From Oribacterium sp. (lineage in GTDB: Bacteria > Bacillota_A > Clostridia > Lachnospirales > Lachnospiraceae): 64,000 bases of DNA. Each line of letters opens with the position of its first letter. The stretch's first letter is position 1. A model generated the notes under the pieces. The model had not been told where the DNA came from. It worked only from the letters and a program-made list of their open reading frames with translations, and ran no database searches. Where the stretch lies: positions 1 through 64,000 of the forward strand of contig SFND01000006.1 in assembly GCA_004554245.1 (NCBI GenBank), read 5' to 3'. This document shows positions 15,152 to 24,262 of this stretch, piece by piece. Both the position numbers and the translations under genes were made by a program.

Positions 15152-15415
15152 ATGGCATTTCAGAAGTCAGATAAGCCAGCTAGACCTAGAAGAGCCGGCG
15201 GCTTCCGCAGCAGACGTAAGGTTTGCGTATTCTGCAGCGAGAAGGCTAAGCCTATCGATTATAAGGACGTTGCTACATTAAGAAAGTACATCTCTGAGAG
15301 AGGTAAGATTCTTCCTAGAAGAATCACTGGAACCTGCGCTAAGCACCAGAGAGCGATCACCCTTGCAGTTAAGAGAGCAAGACACGTAGCACTTCTTCCA
15401 TACCAGGTAGATTAA
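15152..15415 (+). CDS. rpsR: 30S ribosomal protein S18
   Basis: S18 pairs with S6 on the small subunit. The product (87 aa) contains the conserved IDYKDVATLRKYISERGKIL and GTCAKHQR segments. Cysteines KVCVFCSEK near the N-terminus mark the zinc-type variant. The start at 15152 follows AAGGAGG; the open frame to 15110 is an untranslated extension. It is followed by a strong terminator. Confidence 0.97.
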   Translation: MAFQKSDKPARPRRAGGFRSRRKVCVFCSEKAKPIDYKDVATLRKYISERGKILPRRITGTCAKHQRAITLAVKRARHVALLPYQVD

Positions 15416-15442
15416 TTTCAGCCTGACTGAAAAGAAGACGAG

Positions 15443-15474
15443 GCTGTACCGGAGTTTTCCGGTACAGCTTTTTT
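15443..15474 (+). terminator. Terminator of the rpsF operon
   Basis: A perfect ten-base stem, GCTGTACCGG (15443-15452) with CCGGTACAGC (15459-15468), and six T residues. Confidence 0.9.
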
Positions 15475-15536
15475 CGTATACCGGTTTATGCTATAATCGT
15501 ATTCGAATTGCTATGCCTTCGTTTCAGGGAGAGCTT

Positions 15537-17573
15537 ATGATGAAGAAAAAAACACAAAGTGTCATCGATATATATCTGGCCTGGCCAATTGTTATCATCG
15601 CCATCCTGCTGCTCGGCGATATCGTTCTCTGGCTGACGGAACCGCGTGGCGCATTGATCCTGCTGCCCTTTATTCTCATCGCCACTGCTTTTGCGCTGCT
15701 GCTGTACTTTACACGTCAGTCGAAGCTGCAGGGCGCACTGCAGGCTTACGCGATCGGCGCCTGTGAGGTGCATACGACCATCTTCGATGAGATGCCGACG
15801 CCATACTGTATGGTCGATGAGCGTGGCAATGTCCTGTGGGCGAACCGCAGCTTTCGTGAAATCGCCGGGAATCGTCCGGATGCCCGGAATATCCTGCAGA
15901 TGTTTCCGAATATCCATAAGGAGATGCTGGAGGAGGATGACGTTATCCTGGAGATCCACTCGGATTATCAGGATCGAAAATATCTCGTCGATCTGATGAG
16001 GACAGCGGTTACGACAGAGGATGGCAGTGCGCCATCGCTGTATGCGCCGGATCAGAAAACCATCGCGGTTTACCTTCGGGATGAAACGGAAGAAACGGTA
16101 CTTCGGACGCAGCTCAATCAGGAGCATATCGTCATCGGTCTCGTTTACATCGATAACTACGATGAGGTCCGCGAACAGATCGAGGAGGTTCGACGTTCAC
16201 TGCTGACAGCGCTGATCGATCGAAAGATCAGCCACTATATCTCGTCGGTGAATGGACTGATCTATAAACTGGAGAAGGATAAATATGTTTTTATCCTGAA
16301 GGAGCAGTATTTCGATCGTATGCTTCAGGATCGCTTCTCGATTCTCGAAGAGGTGAAAAATGTAAACATCGGCAATGAAATGGCCGTCACACTGAGTATC
16401 GGTATCGGTTATGGTGCCGACTCCTATCAGAAGAACTATGAGTATGCACATACCTCCATCGATATGGCACTCGGTCGTGGTGGCGATCAGGCGGTCGTGA
16501 AGTCAAACGAAAATCTGACCTACTTCGGTGGGAAGACGCAGACGCAGGAGAAGGCAACCCGCGTGAAGGCGCGTGTGAAGGCACAGGCCTTCCAAGAGCT
16601 CCTAGAAACACGGGACCGCGTGCTCGTCATGGGCCATGCGAACAGCGATGTGGACTGCCTCGGTGCGTCCGCCGGTGTATATCGGATGGTGACGGAACTC
16701 GGAAAGCGATGCTACATCGTCGAAAATACGGTGACGGCACCGATTCTGCCGCTGAAGGAGCGCTTCCTGCAGAGCGCTGACTATCCGGAGGATATGTTCA
16801 TCACCGGTGCGCAGGCGCTGCAGATGGTGGATAACAGTACCGTGCTCGTGGTGGTCGACTGTAACCGTCCATCCATCATCGACGAACCGGAGCTGCTCCG
16901 GGCATGTAAGACGATCGTGGTCTTCGATCACCATCGTCAGAGCAGTGAGACGATTCAGGGCGCGGTGCTCAGTTACTGTGAGCCGTATGCGTCGAGTGCC
17001 TGCGAGATGATCGCCGAGATGATGCAGTACATCGCCGACGGAATCAAGGTCAAGGGGCCGGAGGCAGATGCGATGTATGGCGGTATCGTCATCGATTCAC
17101 AGGAGTTTACGGTGCAGACCGGCGTACGAACCTTCGAGGCGGCGGCCTATCTCCGCCGCTGTGGTGCAGATATCACACGTATCCGGAAAATCTTCCGTGA
17201 GAACTTCAAGGATTATCAGGCGAAGGCAGCGGCCATCTCCAGTGCGGAGATCTACCGCGACGCGTACGCCTTCAGTACGATCGAACCGAAGGGACTCGAG
17301 AGTCCGACGGTCGTGTGTGCGCAGGCTGCGAATGAGCTGCTGAACATTCGCGGAATCAAGGCCAGCATCGTACTGACACTGTATAATGATATCATCTATG
17401 TATCTGCACGCTCCATCGATGAGATGAATGTACAGGTACTGATGGAAAAGCTCGGCGGCGGCGGACATCGCACGATCGCCGGGGCGCAGCTTCGCGAGGG
17501 CAGCTTGCCAGAGGCGATCGCCACGATCAAGCAGGCCATCGACGAGATGATTAAGGAAGGAGAGGCTTCATAA
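15537..17573 (+). CDS. gdpP: Cyclic-di-AMP phosphodiesterase GdpP
   Basis: GdpP hydrolyses the second messenger c-di-AMP and so affects potassium balance, wall stress and beta-lactam tolerance. The product (678 aa) has two N-terminal transmembrane helices (about 12-60), a PAS domain (about 80-170), a degenerate GGDEF domain (about 175-300) and a C-terminal DHH/DHHA1 module. NSDVDCLG (369-376), the DHH triad at 464-466 and GGGGHRTIAGAQL near the end are the catalytic and substrate motifs. ATG 15537 follows AGGGAGAG; ATG 15540 is equally possible. A TATAAT at 15492-15497 lies just past the upstream terminator. It overlaps rplI by one base (TAATG), the usual gdpP-rplI-dnaB order. Confidence 0.95.
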   Translation: MMKKKTQSVIDIYLAWPIVIIAILLLGDIVLWLTEPRGALILLPFILIATAFALLLYFTRQSKLQGALQAYAIGACEVHTTIFDEMPTPYCMVDERGNVLWANRSFREIAGNRPDARNILQMFPNIHKEMLEEDDVILEIHSDYQDRKYLVDLMRTAVTTEDGSAPSLYAPDQKTIAVYLRDETEETVLRTQLNQEHIVIGLVYIDNYDEVREQIEEVRRSLLTALIDRKISHYISSVNGLIYKLEKDKYVFILKEQYFDRMLQDRFSILEEVKNVNIGNEMAVTLSIGIGYGADSYQKNYEYAHTSIDMALGRGGDQAVVKSNENLTYFGGKTQTQEKATRVKARVKAQAFQELLETRDRVLVMGHANSDVDCLGASAGVYRMVTELGKRCYIVENTVTAPILPLKERFLQSADYPEDMFITGAQALQMVDNSTVLVVVDCNRPSIIDEPELLRACKTIVVFDHHRQSSETIQGAVLSYCEPYASSACEMIAEMMQYIADGIKVKGPEADAMYGGIVIDSQEFTVQTGVRTFEAAAYLRRCGADITRIRKIFRENFKDYQAKAAAISSAEIYRDAYAFSTIEPKGLESPTVVCAQAANELLNIRGIKASIVLTLYNDIIYVSARSIDEMNVQVLMEKLGGGGHRTIAGAQLREGSLPEAIATIKQAIDEMIKEGEAS

Positions 17574-18019
17574 TGAAGGTTATTTTATTAAAGGATGTAA
17601 AGTCACTGGGTAAAAAGGGTGAAATCGTAGAGGTATCCGAGGGCTACGGACGGAACTTTATTCTTCCGTCGAAGACAGGTGTCCTCGCAGATAATAAGAA
17701 TCTGAACACACTGAAGCTTCAGAAGCAGAACGATGCGAAGATCGCAGCCGAGAAGCTTCAGGAGGCACAGGAGCTGAAGGAGAAGATCGAGGCGGTAAAG
17801 GTTACGATCCCGATCAAGTCCAGTAAGGACGGTCGGACCTTCGGTTCTGTTTCCACGAAGGAAGTACAGGAAGCGCTGAAGAAGCAGGCCGGCATCGAGG
17901 TCGATAAGAAGAAGCTTTCCTGCGATGTACCGATGAAGAATCTGGGCGGTTATCGTGTAAACGTCAAGCTTCATAAGGATGTCACGGCGATTCTTCAAGT
18001 TTCTGTGATCAGCGAATAA
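17573..18019 (+). CDS. rplI: 50S ribosomal protein L9
   Basis: L9 is a two-domain protein that reaches from the L1 stalk region. The sequence starts MKVILLKDVKSLGKKGEIV, with the conserved GYGRNFILPS, then a long central helix (NDAKIAAEKLQEAQELKEKI) and a C-terminal domain with KDGRTFGSVS. At 148 aa it is the usual length. It is translationally coupled to gdpP through a TAATG overlap. Confidence 0.97.
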   Translation: MKVILLKDVKSLGKKGEIVEVSEGYGRNFILPSKTGVLADNKNLNTLKLQKQNDAKIAAEKLQEAQELKEKIEAVKVTIPIKSSKDGRTFGSVSTKEVQEALKKQAGIEVDKKKLSCDVPMKNLGGYRVNVKLHKDVTAILQVSVISE

Positions 18020-18108
18020 GCGTGACATATCCCATATCGATGTTCTGCAGGGAGCTCCTGCAGGAACATCCGATACGCTAGTTTCACACAGTATCACACA
18101 GGAGTAGT

Positions 18109-19467
18109 ATGGCAGAGAATAATGAAAACATTCTGACCAGGGTCGTTCCCCACAGTCAGGAAGCCGAACAGAGTGTCATCGGCGCCATGCTCCGGGATAA
18201 GGATGCGGTCTCCACTGCCGCAGAGATGCTCCGCCCGGAGGACTTCTATCAGAAGCAGTATAGTCTCATGTTCGACGCGATGACCCAGCTCTATCAGAAG
18301 GATCAGCCGGTCGACCTCGTGACGCTGTCCGAGAAGCTGAAGGCGACGAGCAACATCCCGCCGGAGGTATACGACATCGCGGTGATCCGTGATATCGTCA
18401 TGTCGGTGCCGACGAGTGCCAATGTAAAATCCTACTGCACCATCGTGAAGGAGAAGTCGATTCTCCGTACGCTCATCCGGACGAACGAAGATATCGCAAA
18501 TATGTGTTACAGCGGCACAGAGTCCGCGGATACGATCCTGAATGAGACGGAGCAGCGGATCTTCAAGCTCCTGGAAACCAGAAACACCGGCGACAGTGAG
18601 GATATCGCAACCGTCGCGATGAAGGTGCTCGAGAACATCCAGGAAGCCGCACAGAACGGTGGACAGATTACCGGTATCCCGACGGGCTTCAAAGCGCTCG
18701 ACTATAAGACCGCAGGGCTTCAGCGCTCGGATCTCATCCTCGTAGCGGCTCGTCCGTCCATGGGTAAGACCGCCTTCGTCCTGAATATCCTCGATAATGT
18801 CGGCGTACGACAGAAGAAGCCATGTATGATCTTCTCACTCGAAATGAGCCGGGAGCAGCTCGTCAACCGTATGCTCTCGATGGAGTCGCTCGTCGATGCA
18901 GATAAGCTCCGTAAGGGTTCCCTCACGGATGAGGACTGGGGCGAGCTGATCAATGCCGTCGACCGTGTCGCAGATGCAAATATCACCATCGATGATACAC
19001 CGGGTATTACGGTCGGAGAGCTCCGCTCCAAGTGCCGTAAGCAGAAGCTCGAAAAGGGACTCGACCTCGTCATCATCGACTACCTCCAGCTCATGTCCGG
19101 TGGCGGACGTGGCGGCGAGAGCCGTCAGCAGGAGATCTCGGAGATCTCCCGTTCCCTGAAGGCGGTTGCACGAGAGATGAAGTGTCCGGTTATCGCCCTT
19201 TCCCAGCTGTCGCGAGCGGTAGAGCAGCGTCCGGATCATCGTCCGATGCTGTCCGACCTGCGAGAGTCCGGTGCGATCGAGCAGGATGCCGATATCGTGA
19301 TGTTCCTGTATCGTGATGAGTACTATAATAAAGATACGGAGCATCCGCATGAGGCGGAGGTCATCATCGCGAAGCAGCGTAACGGTCCGATCGGTACCGT
19401 CATCCTCGGATGGCAGGCAGAGTATACACGATTTGTAAACGCTGCCCTCGATCGCGACAATCACTGA
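18109..19467 (+). CDS. dnaB: Replicative DNA helicase
   Basis: The product is the hexameric helicase that unwinds DNA at the fork (called DnaC in Bacillus). The 452-aa product has the N-terminal dimerisation domain beginning VPHSQEAEQSVIGAML, a linker, and the RecA-like ATPase with Walker A ARPSMGKTAF near 215. The Walker B strand is VIIDYLQLMSG, followed by the arginine finger block GPIGTV. A good AGGAG precedes the start. The order gdpP-rplI-dnaB is conserved in Firmicutes. Confidence 0.97.
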   Translation: MAENNENILTRVVPHSQEAEQSVIGAMLRDKDAVSTAAEMLRPEDFYQKQYSLMFDAMTQLYQKDQPVDLVTLSEKLKATSNIPPEVYDIAVIRDIVMSVPTSANVKSYCTIVKEKSILRTLIRTNEDIANMCYSGTESADTILNETEQRIFKLLETRNTGDSEDIATVAMKVLENIQEAAQNGGQITGIPTGFKALDYKTAGLQRSDLILVAARPSMGKTAFVLNILDNVGVRQKKPCMIFSLEMSREQLVNRMLSMESLVDADKLRKGSLTDEDWGELINAVDRVADANITIDDTPGITVGELRSKCRKQKLEKGLDLVIIDYLQLMSGGGRGGESRQQEISEISRSLKAVAREMKCPVIALSQLSRAVEQRPDHRPMLSDLRESGAIEQDADIVMFLYRDEYYNKDTEHPHEAEVIIAKQRNGPIGTVILGWQAEYTRFVNAALDRDNH

Positions 19468-19493
19468 TCAGACGCAGGATGAGGATGTAAGAA

Positions 19494-19546
19494 CGTGCGG
19501 CTTCTGCAGATTTCACCAGAATCAGACGGAAATCTGCGGTTGCACG
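19494..19546 (+). terminator. Hairpin after dnaB
   Basis: A long imperfect stem, 19494-19513 against 19530-19546, pairs the outer CGTGC with GCACG and the inner GCAGATTT with AAATCTGC. The T-tract after it is weak, so it is only a probable terminator. Confidence 0.5.
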
Positions 19547-19655
19547 TAAAAGTTTTATAAAATCTCATGTAGAGATTTGCATTTTATACCGCTTTCAGTT
19601 ACTATAATCTGAATATAAATACCGGAGTTCTTCCGGTAGCGAAGGAGGCGCCATT

Positions 19656-20426
19656 ATGAAAATTGAACGAATTGATGACAACTCCATCAGATGCACACTG
19701 ACGAGCCTGGATCTGAGCTCTCGTAACATCAATCTCCGGGATATGACCTATGGGTCAGAAGCCGCGAAGCGACTGTTCACGGAGATGATGCAGAAAGCGC
19801 AGAACGAGGTCGGCTTCACCGCCGACAGCGGACCTCTGATGATCGAGGCCGTACCGCTTCAGGGCGGTTCGATTCAGCTCGTGATTTCAAAAGTAGATGA
19901 TCCGGAAGAGCTCGACACACGCTTTTCGAAATTTACAGCGGCTGCCGCCGGCAGTCAGAGCGGCTGGATCTCTCAGCTCGCAAGTGAAATTCTCGAGGGT
20001 GCACATGGACTTCTTCAGGAAATGAAGGATAAGGCATCGCAGCAGGCGAATACACTGGATGGTGGAAACGCCGCGACGAGTGGACCGGACGGACATGCGG
20101 AAGCAGATGCGGATCGCCACGATGACGATACGGATGTTTATCGCATCTACGCCTTCCAGTCCCTGGATCGTGTCATCGATGCAGCGACTGCCATCGGTGA
20201 CATCTATGATGGTCCGAATACCCTGTATAAGGACCCGCAGGACCATCACTTCTATCTCGTTCTTCATGCCGGAAAGGGTGGGGCCAATGCACTCAACCGT
20301 GCGTCTAATCTCCTCTCGGAGTATGGAAGCAAGCTGAAGGAGAATGAGCTATATGAGGCATATTTCAGTGAGCACTATGAGCTCTTCCTGAAGGAAAATG
20401 CCCTGCAGAAGCTGAGAAGCATCTGA
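19656..20426 (+). CDS. mecA: MecA-family adaptor for ClpCP
   Basis: MecA adaptors deliver substrates (ComK in Bacillus) to the ClpC-ClpP protease. The 256-aa product shows the N-terminal domain starting MKIERIDDNSIRCTLTSLDL and a linker of about 80 acidic/Gln-rich residues. The C-terminal domain (VYRIYAFQSLDRVIDAATA, LYKDPQDHHFYLVL) contacts ClpC. A TATAAT box at 19603-19608 and the site GAAGGAGG lie upstream. In non-competent Clostridia the substrate set is unknown. Confidence 0.88.
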   Translation: MKIERIDDNSIRCTLTSLDLSSRNINLRDMTYGSEAAKRLFTEMMQKAQNEVGFTADSGPLMIEAVPLQGGSIQLVISKVDDPEELDTRFSKFTAAAAGSQSGWISQLASEILEGAHGLLQEMKDKASQQANTLDGGNAATSGPDGHAEADADRHDDDTDVYRIYAFQSLDRVIDAATAIGDIYDGPNTLYKDPQDHHFYLVLHAGKGGANALNRASNLLSEYGSKLKENELYEAYFSEHYELFLKENALQKLRSI

Positions 20427-20443
20427 GGATAGAAACATAGACA

Positions 20444-20460
20444 GGCTGCGGAACGCAGCC
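20444..20460 (+). other. Small hairpin before the DUF1858 gene
   Basis: GGCTGCG (20444-20450) pairs perfectly with CGCAGCC (20454-20460) over a GAA loop. It lies just before the ATG at 20461 and 21 bases before the preferred start. Confidence 0.4.
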
Positions 20461-20481
20461 ATGAAAGAGGAGAACACAATT

Positions 20482-20724
20482 ATGACGATTACGAAGGATA
20501 TGCGCATCGGCGATCTGCTTCAGATGAATGAGATGATCGCTCCATTTCTGATGCAGAACGGCATGGGCTGTGTGTACTGCCCGTCATCCATGATGGAGTC
20601 ACTGGAAGAGGCCTGCATGGTGCACGGCATCGACTGTGATATGCTGACGGCCGACCTCAATGATGTACTGCTCGAGTACGAGGAGGCACAGAAGGCACAG
20701 CAGACAGAGCAGCCGGAAGCATAA
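20482..20724 (+). CDS. DUF1858 domain small protein
   Basis: The 80-aa product starts MTITKDMRIGDLLQMNEMI. It fits the DUF1858 / hybrid-cluster-associated redox disulfide pattern: the first half ends in a G-C-V-Y-C-P segment (MGCVYCPSSMMESLEEAC), with a conserved cysteine pair and a third cysteine further on. These proteins are linked to redox or iron-sulfur repair by family context, but the activity is unproven. The start at 20482 is preferred over ATG 20461 because AGAGGAG (20466-20472) precedes it by nine bases. A strong terminator follows. Confidence 0.8.
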   Translation: MTITKDMRIGDLLQMNEMIAPFLMQNGMGCVYCPSSMMESLEEACMVHGIDCDMLTADLNDVLLEYEEAQKAQQTEQPEA

Positions 20725-20744
20725 ATCCAAACCGAAACACAAAA

Positions 20745-20773
20745 ACAGGGCGTCATGTGCGCCCTGTTTTTTT
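20745..20773 (+). terminator. Terminator after the DUF1858 gene
   Basis: ACAGGGCG (20745-20752) pairs with CGCCCTGT (20760-20767), followed by a T-run to 20773. Confidence 0.88.
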
Positions 20774-20855
20774 ATACGCTCTGCAACCGTTCAGGCAGTA
20801 CCGCCTCCTCCAGGTTCCCCACTGCCTGAATGGTTACGTATCCAGCATTCATATT

Positions 20856-21449
20856 TTATTTCGACTTCATCGAGAGTCCGCCGCTCAGCATATCGCCGGT
20901 GATGATGGCGAGCTCGTGTGGGGTCTCCTTCATGTTGCTCGAGAACCAGTACTGCAGCAGACTGATCAGTCCGCCGACGATGAAGGCATAGTAGCTGTCG
21001 AACTGCTCCGGGCGCTGCTTCTTCGTGATGAAGGACCACTCATTCAGGCACTTCTCACGGACCAGCTCCTTCAGACTGTTCAGGAAACGGATATCTCCGT
21101 TTTCGCCGATCAGGATGCGGATGAAATCGCCGTTTTTCATACAGAGCGTATAGACACTCTCGAAGAAGCGGGTCGCATCATCTGAAACACTCTTCTCGTC
21201 AAATTCGTTCAGCGTTTCCTTAAACTCCTCCAGGATATCATCCTCGGTCTTCTCCAGGAGATCGAAGACATCCTTATAGTGCAGATAGAAGGTGCCACGA
21301 TTGACATCTGCGAGATCGGTGAGCTCTCGTACCGAGATATCCTTCACCTGCTTCACCAGCATCAGATTCGCCAGTGCACCCTTTAGTGCGGCTCTGGTCT
21401 TTCGGATACGACGATCCATCGTATCATTTTCTTTTATAGAACTTCCCAT
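20856..21449 (-). CDS. TetR-family transcriptional regulator
   Basis: The 197-aa product has an N-terminal TetR helix-turn-helix: RRIRKTRAALKGALANLML, then ISVRELTDLADVNRGTFYLH and YKDVFDLLE. The C-terminal ligand domain is of the TetR_C_33/DhaS-like type, with aromatic residues near the end (LLQYWFSSNMKETP). The start at 21449 is chosen because GGAGGG precedes it by seven bases; further upstream TTG and ATG codons are too close to it. It is divergent from the MMPL transporter operon at 21751. The 300-base shared region holds ATGTGTC half-sites (about 21518-21524 on the minus strand and 21621-21627 on the plus strand) that could be its operators. It is likely a repressor of that transporter. 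Confidence 0.88.
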   Translation of the reverse strand: MGSSIKENDTMDRRIRKTRAALKGALANLMLVKQVKDISVRELTDLADVNRGTFYLHYKDVFDLLEKTEDDILEEFKETLNEFDEKSVSDDATRFFESVYTLCMKNGDFIRILIGENGDIRFLNSLKELVREKCLNEWSFITKKQRPEQFDSYYAFIVGGLISLLQYWFSSNMKETPHELAIITGDMLSGGLSMKSK

Positions 21450-21569
21450 ATCCATACCCTCCAAAGGCCATTAACAGCCTGAATATATATATATTTCGTG
21501 GTTTTTCACACGTGTTAGACACATATTATGAAAATGTTTATTTATAAACCAAGTGGCCAAAATTGACCA

Positions 21570-21598
21570 TTGATAATTTGCACGCTCGTCTATATAAT
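21570..21598 (+). promoter_or_regulatory. Promoter of the MMPL operon
   Basis: TTGATA (21570-21575), a 17-base spacer and TATAAT (21593-21598). The GTGTTAGACAC dyad at 21513-21523 and an ATGTGTC half-site at 21621-21627 flank it and are candidate TetR sites. The leader to the ATG is about 145 bases and holds no gene. Confidence 0.65.
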
Positions 21599-21750
21599 GG
21601 ACAGTACCACAGAAATAGACATGTGTCAATAAATGAAACGCAGGTTAATAAAGAACTCGTATCAATTAAAACGCAAAATGTCGTGGATTCAGTGGCGGGA
21701 CATACTAAAACTTGTTTTTTCATCGAAAAGACAGTGCAGGAGAGAGCAAC

Positions 21751-24249
21751 ATGAGCTTATTCAAGAAGAAAACGCAGGATACTGCCAGAGAAGCGTCTGT
21801 AAAGCAGGCACGAAATGAAATCCACCTTCCGGAGGATGAAGCCATCGAAGCCCACAAAAAGAAGAAGGAAGCGAAAAAAGCGAGGAAGCAGGAGTATAAG
21901 CACGGAAATCTCGCCGACTTCATCGTCGATCATAACAAGGGCATCCGAAATCTCATCATTCTGCTGGTGGTTTTCTTCGGTTTATGTTATCCACTCGTTT
22001 CGGTCAATTACGATCTGACGAAGTACCTTCCGAATGATGTGGATTCGAAGATCGCCATCAATAAGATGCGCGACGTCTTCGGCTATCCGGGTACCGGACG
22101 ATTGATGCTGAAGGATGTCACCCTCTATGAGGCGAAGCAGTATAAGAATGAAATCGAGGCCATCGATGGCGTCGACCAGGTCATCTGGTGTGACCTGACG
22201 ACGCAGGTCTATGGCTCCTCCGAGTTCATCAACTACGATGATATCGATGACTACTATAAGGATAACAACGCCGTCATGGATATCACCTTCGAAGAGGGCG
22301 ATACCTCGAAGCGAACGCACAAGGCCATCCAGGAAATCGATGATCTGATCGGTGATCGTGGCTACCTCGTCGGTATGTCGCCGACAAATAAGTTCATCGA
22401 GGAAAATGTAAAGAAGGAGATGCAGGAGGTCATGGGCATCGTCGTCATCCTGATCTTCATCATCCTCCTCTTTACGACGACCTCCTGGTTCGAACCGGTC
22501 CTCTTCCTGACGATCATCGGCTGTGCCATCGTACTGAATAAAGGAACGAACATCTTTCTCGGCGAGATCTCGTATATCACGAACAACATCTCGGATATCC
22601 TGCAGCTCGCCACCTCGATGGACTACGCGGTTTTCCTGCTCCATGCATATGAGCGACAGCGTGAGCAGGGCCTCGAAAAGGTCGCTGCGCTGAAGCAGGG
22701 CCTCATGAGTACCATCACGACCATCCTGGCCTCCTCACTGACCACCTTCTTCGGCTTCATCGTCCTCGTCTTCATGCGATTCAGCATCGGCTGGGACATG
22801 GGTATCGCGATGGCGAAGGGCATCATCTGTTCCCTTCTGATGGTCATCTTCCTGATGCCGTCCCTGTTGCTCAGCTGGTCTGACCGTATCGACCGCATGA
22901 AGCACAAGCCGTTCCTGCCGAAGTTCCACCGCTTCAGTATCGCGGTCAATAAATTAAGCCCGATCATCCTGGTGGCTGCCCTCGTGGTGGCCGGTCCGAT
23001 CTACTTCGCACAGGGCATGAACAAGTTCATGTACGGCCCGGATGCGACGGGTGCCGGACCTGGAACCTCGATGTATGAAAACTCCGCGGCGATCGACGAG
23101 GAGTTCGGTCGAAGCAATCTGCTCGTCGCGATCTTCCCGGATACCGATCGGCTGAAGGAGAAGGAGCTCTGCGATAAACTGGAAGATCTTCCATATGTAA
23201 AGAATGTCACCGGCATGGAGGCTTACCTTCCGGAGGGACTTCCGGAGAGCTTCCTTCCGAGCTCTGTGACCGAGCTTTTCCATAAGGACGGCTATGCGCG
23301 ACTGCTCATCTATATAAGAACGAAACCGGAATCCACGACCGCCTTCAAGTACTCGGATGAGGTCTCCGACATCATCAAGAGCTACTACCCGGGCGAGGCG
23401 TACATCACCGGTAACACCCCGACGACCCAGGATATGGAAACCGTCCTGATCCCGGATTATAACCTCGTCAACGGTCTCGCGATGATCTGTATTTTCATCG
23501 TCGTCGCGATCTCGTTCCACTCGGTCGTGATGCCGATCATCGCGATGATTCCGATCATGATGGCGATTTACGTGAACATGGCGTTCCCGTACTTCGCCGG
23601 CCGGGAGCTCATCTTCATCGCCTACGCCGTGGTCTCCTGCGTACAGCTCGGATCCACCATCGACTATGCGATTTCGTCGACCGAGAACTACCTGCAGACC
23701 CGTGCCGTCGAGCCGGATAAGCGGAAGGCTGCGATCCGTGCGACGCAGCTCAGCTTCCCGTCCATCCTGACATCGGGTGTCATCCTGATCGTCTGCGGTT
23801 ATGTCATCAGCTTCATGTCGTCCATCCCGGCGATCAGCCAGGTAGGCCATCTCGTAGGACGAGGCGCGATTTTCTCCGTGACCTTCGTTACCCTCCTGAT
23901 GCCGTGCCTCCTGCAGCTGGCCGACCGCTTCATCACCGTGCCGGCTGCCACCAAGCGTGCACGCCGTAGAGCCGCGATCAATGAAACGATCCTCGGTCTC
24001 CGCGAACGCCGCCGTGCCCGTCACCAGCGGGTGAAGGAGCTCCTCGGTGGACATGGCACAGCCACTTCCGAAGCCAATGTCTCCACCGCGAAGATAGATA
24101 CCTCCGCCGGAAGCATTGACCAGGGCACAGCGTCCGAAGCCAATGTCTCCACCGCGAAGGGAGATACCCCCGCCGGCAGCATCACGAAAGACGAAGTGAA
24201 GGAAACCGCATCTGAAAACAGTGACCACGAAGCATCAAGCGAAAAGTGA
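21751..24249 (+). CDS. MMPL/RND-type membrane transporter
   Basis: This large polytopic transporter (832 aa) has the two-fold RND/MMPL layout. One transmembrane helix lies near residue 60, an extracytoplasmic domain of about 130 residues follows, then five helices; a second copy repeats this from about residue 400. Motifs such as LATSMDYAVFLLHAYERQRE and LGSTIDYAISSTENYLQ place an acidic residue in the fourth helix of each half, as in proton-driven MMPL proteins. The N-terminus is charged and cytoplasmic. The tail carries two copies of a 22-residue unit (SEANVSTAK plus DTxAGSI). The start at 21751 has AGGAGAG before it. It is probably under the divergent TetR regulator. The substrate may be a lipid, a drug or the neighbouring secreted protein. 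Confidence 0.88.
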   Translation: MSLFKKKTQDTAREASVKQARNEIHLPEDEAIEAHKKKKEAKKARKQEYKHGNLADFIVDHNKGIRNLIILLVVFFGLCYPLVSVNYDLTKYLPNDVDSKIAINKMRDVFGYPGTGRLMLKDVTLYEAKQYKNEIEAIDGVDQVIWCDLTTQVYGSSEFINYDDIDDYYKDNNAVMDITFEEGDTSKRTHKAIQEIDDLIGDRGYLVGMSPTNKFIEENVKKEMQEVMGIVVILIFIILLFTTTSWFEPVLFLTIIGCAIVLNKGTNIFLGEISYITNNISDILQLATSMDYAVFLLHAYERQREQGLEKVAALKQGLMSTITTILASSLTTFFGFIVLVFMRFSIGWDMGIAMAKGIICSLLMVIFLMPSLLLSWSDRIDRMKHKPFLPKFHRFSIAVNKLSPIILVAALVVAGPIYFAQGMNKFMYGPDATGAGPGTSMYENSAAIDEEFGRSNLLVAIFPDTDRLKEKELCDKLEDLPYVKNVTGMEAYLPEGLPESFLPSSVTELFHKDGYARLLIYIRTKPESTTAFKYSDEVSDIIKSYYPGEAYITGNTPTTQDMETVLIPDYNLVNGLAMICIFIVVAISFHSVVMPIIAMIPIMMAIYVNMAFPYFAGRELIFIAYAVVSCVQLGSTIDYAISSTENYLQTRAVEPDKRKAAIRATQLSFPSILTSGVILIVCGYVISFMSSIPAISQVGHLVGRGAIFSVTFVTLLMPCLLQLADRFITVPAATKRARRRAAINETILGLRERRRARHQRVKELLGGHGTATSEANVSTAKIDTSAGSIDQGTASEANVSTAKGDTPAGSITKDEVKETASENSDHEASSEK
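24064..24183 (+). repeat. Two-copy 66-base tandem repeat in the transporter tail
   Basis: TCCGAAGCCAATGTCTCCAC starts at 24067 and again at 24133, a period of 66 bases (22 codons) that keeps the reading frame. Confidence 0.85.
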
Positions 24250-24262
24250 AGGAGTGAGGACT

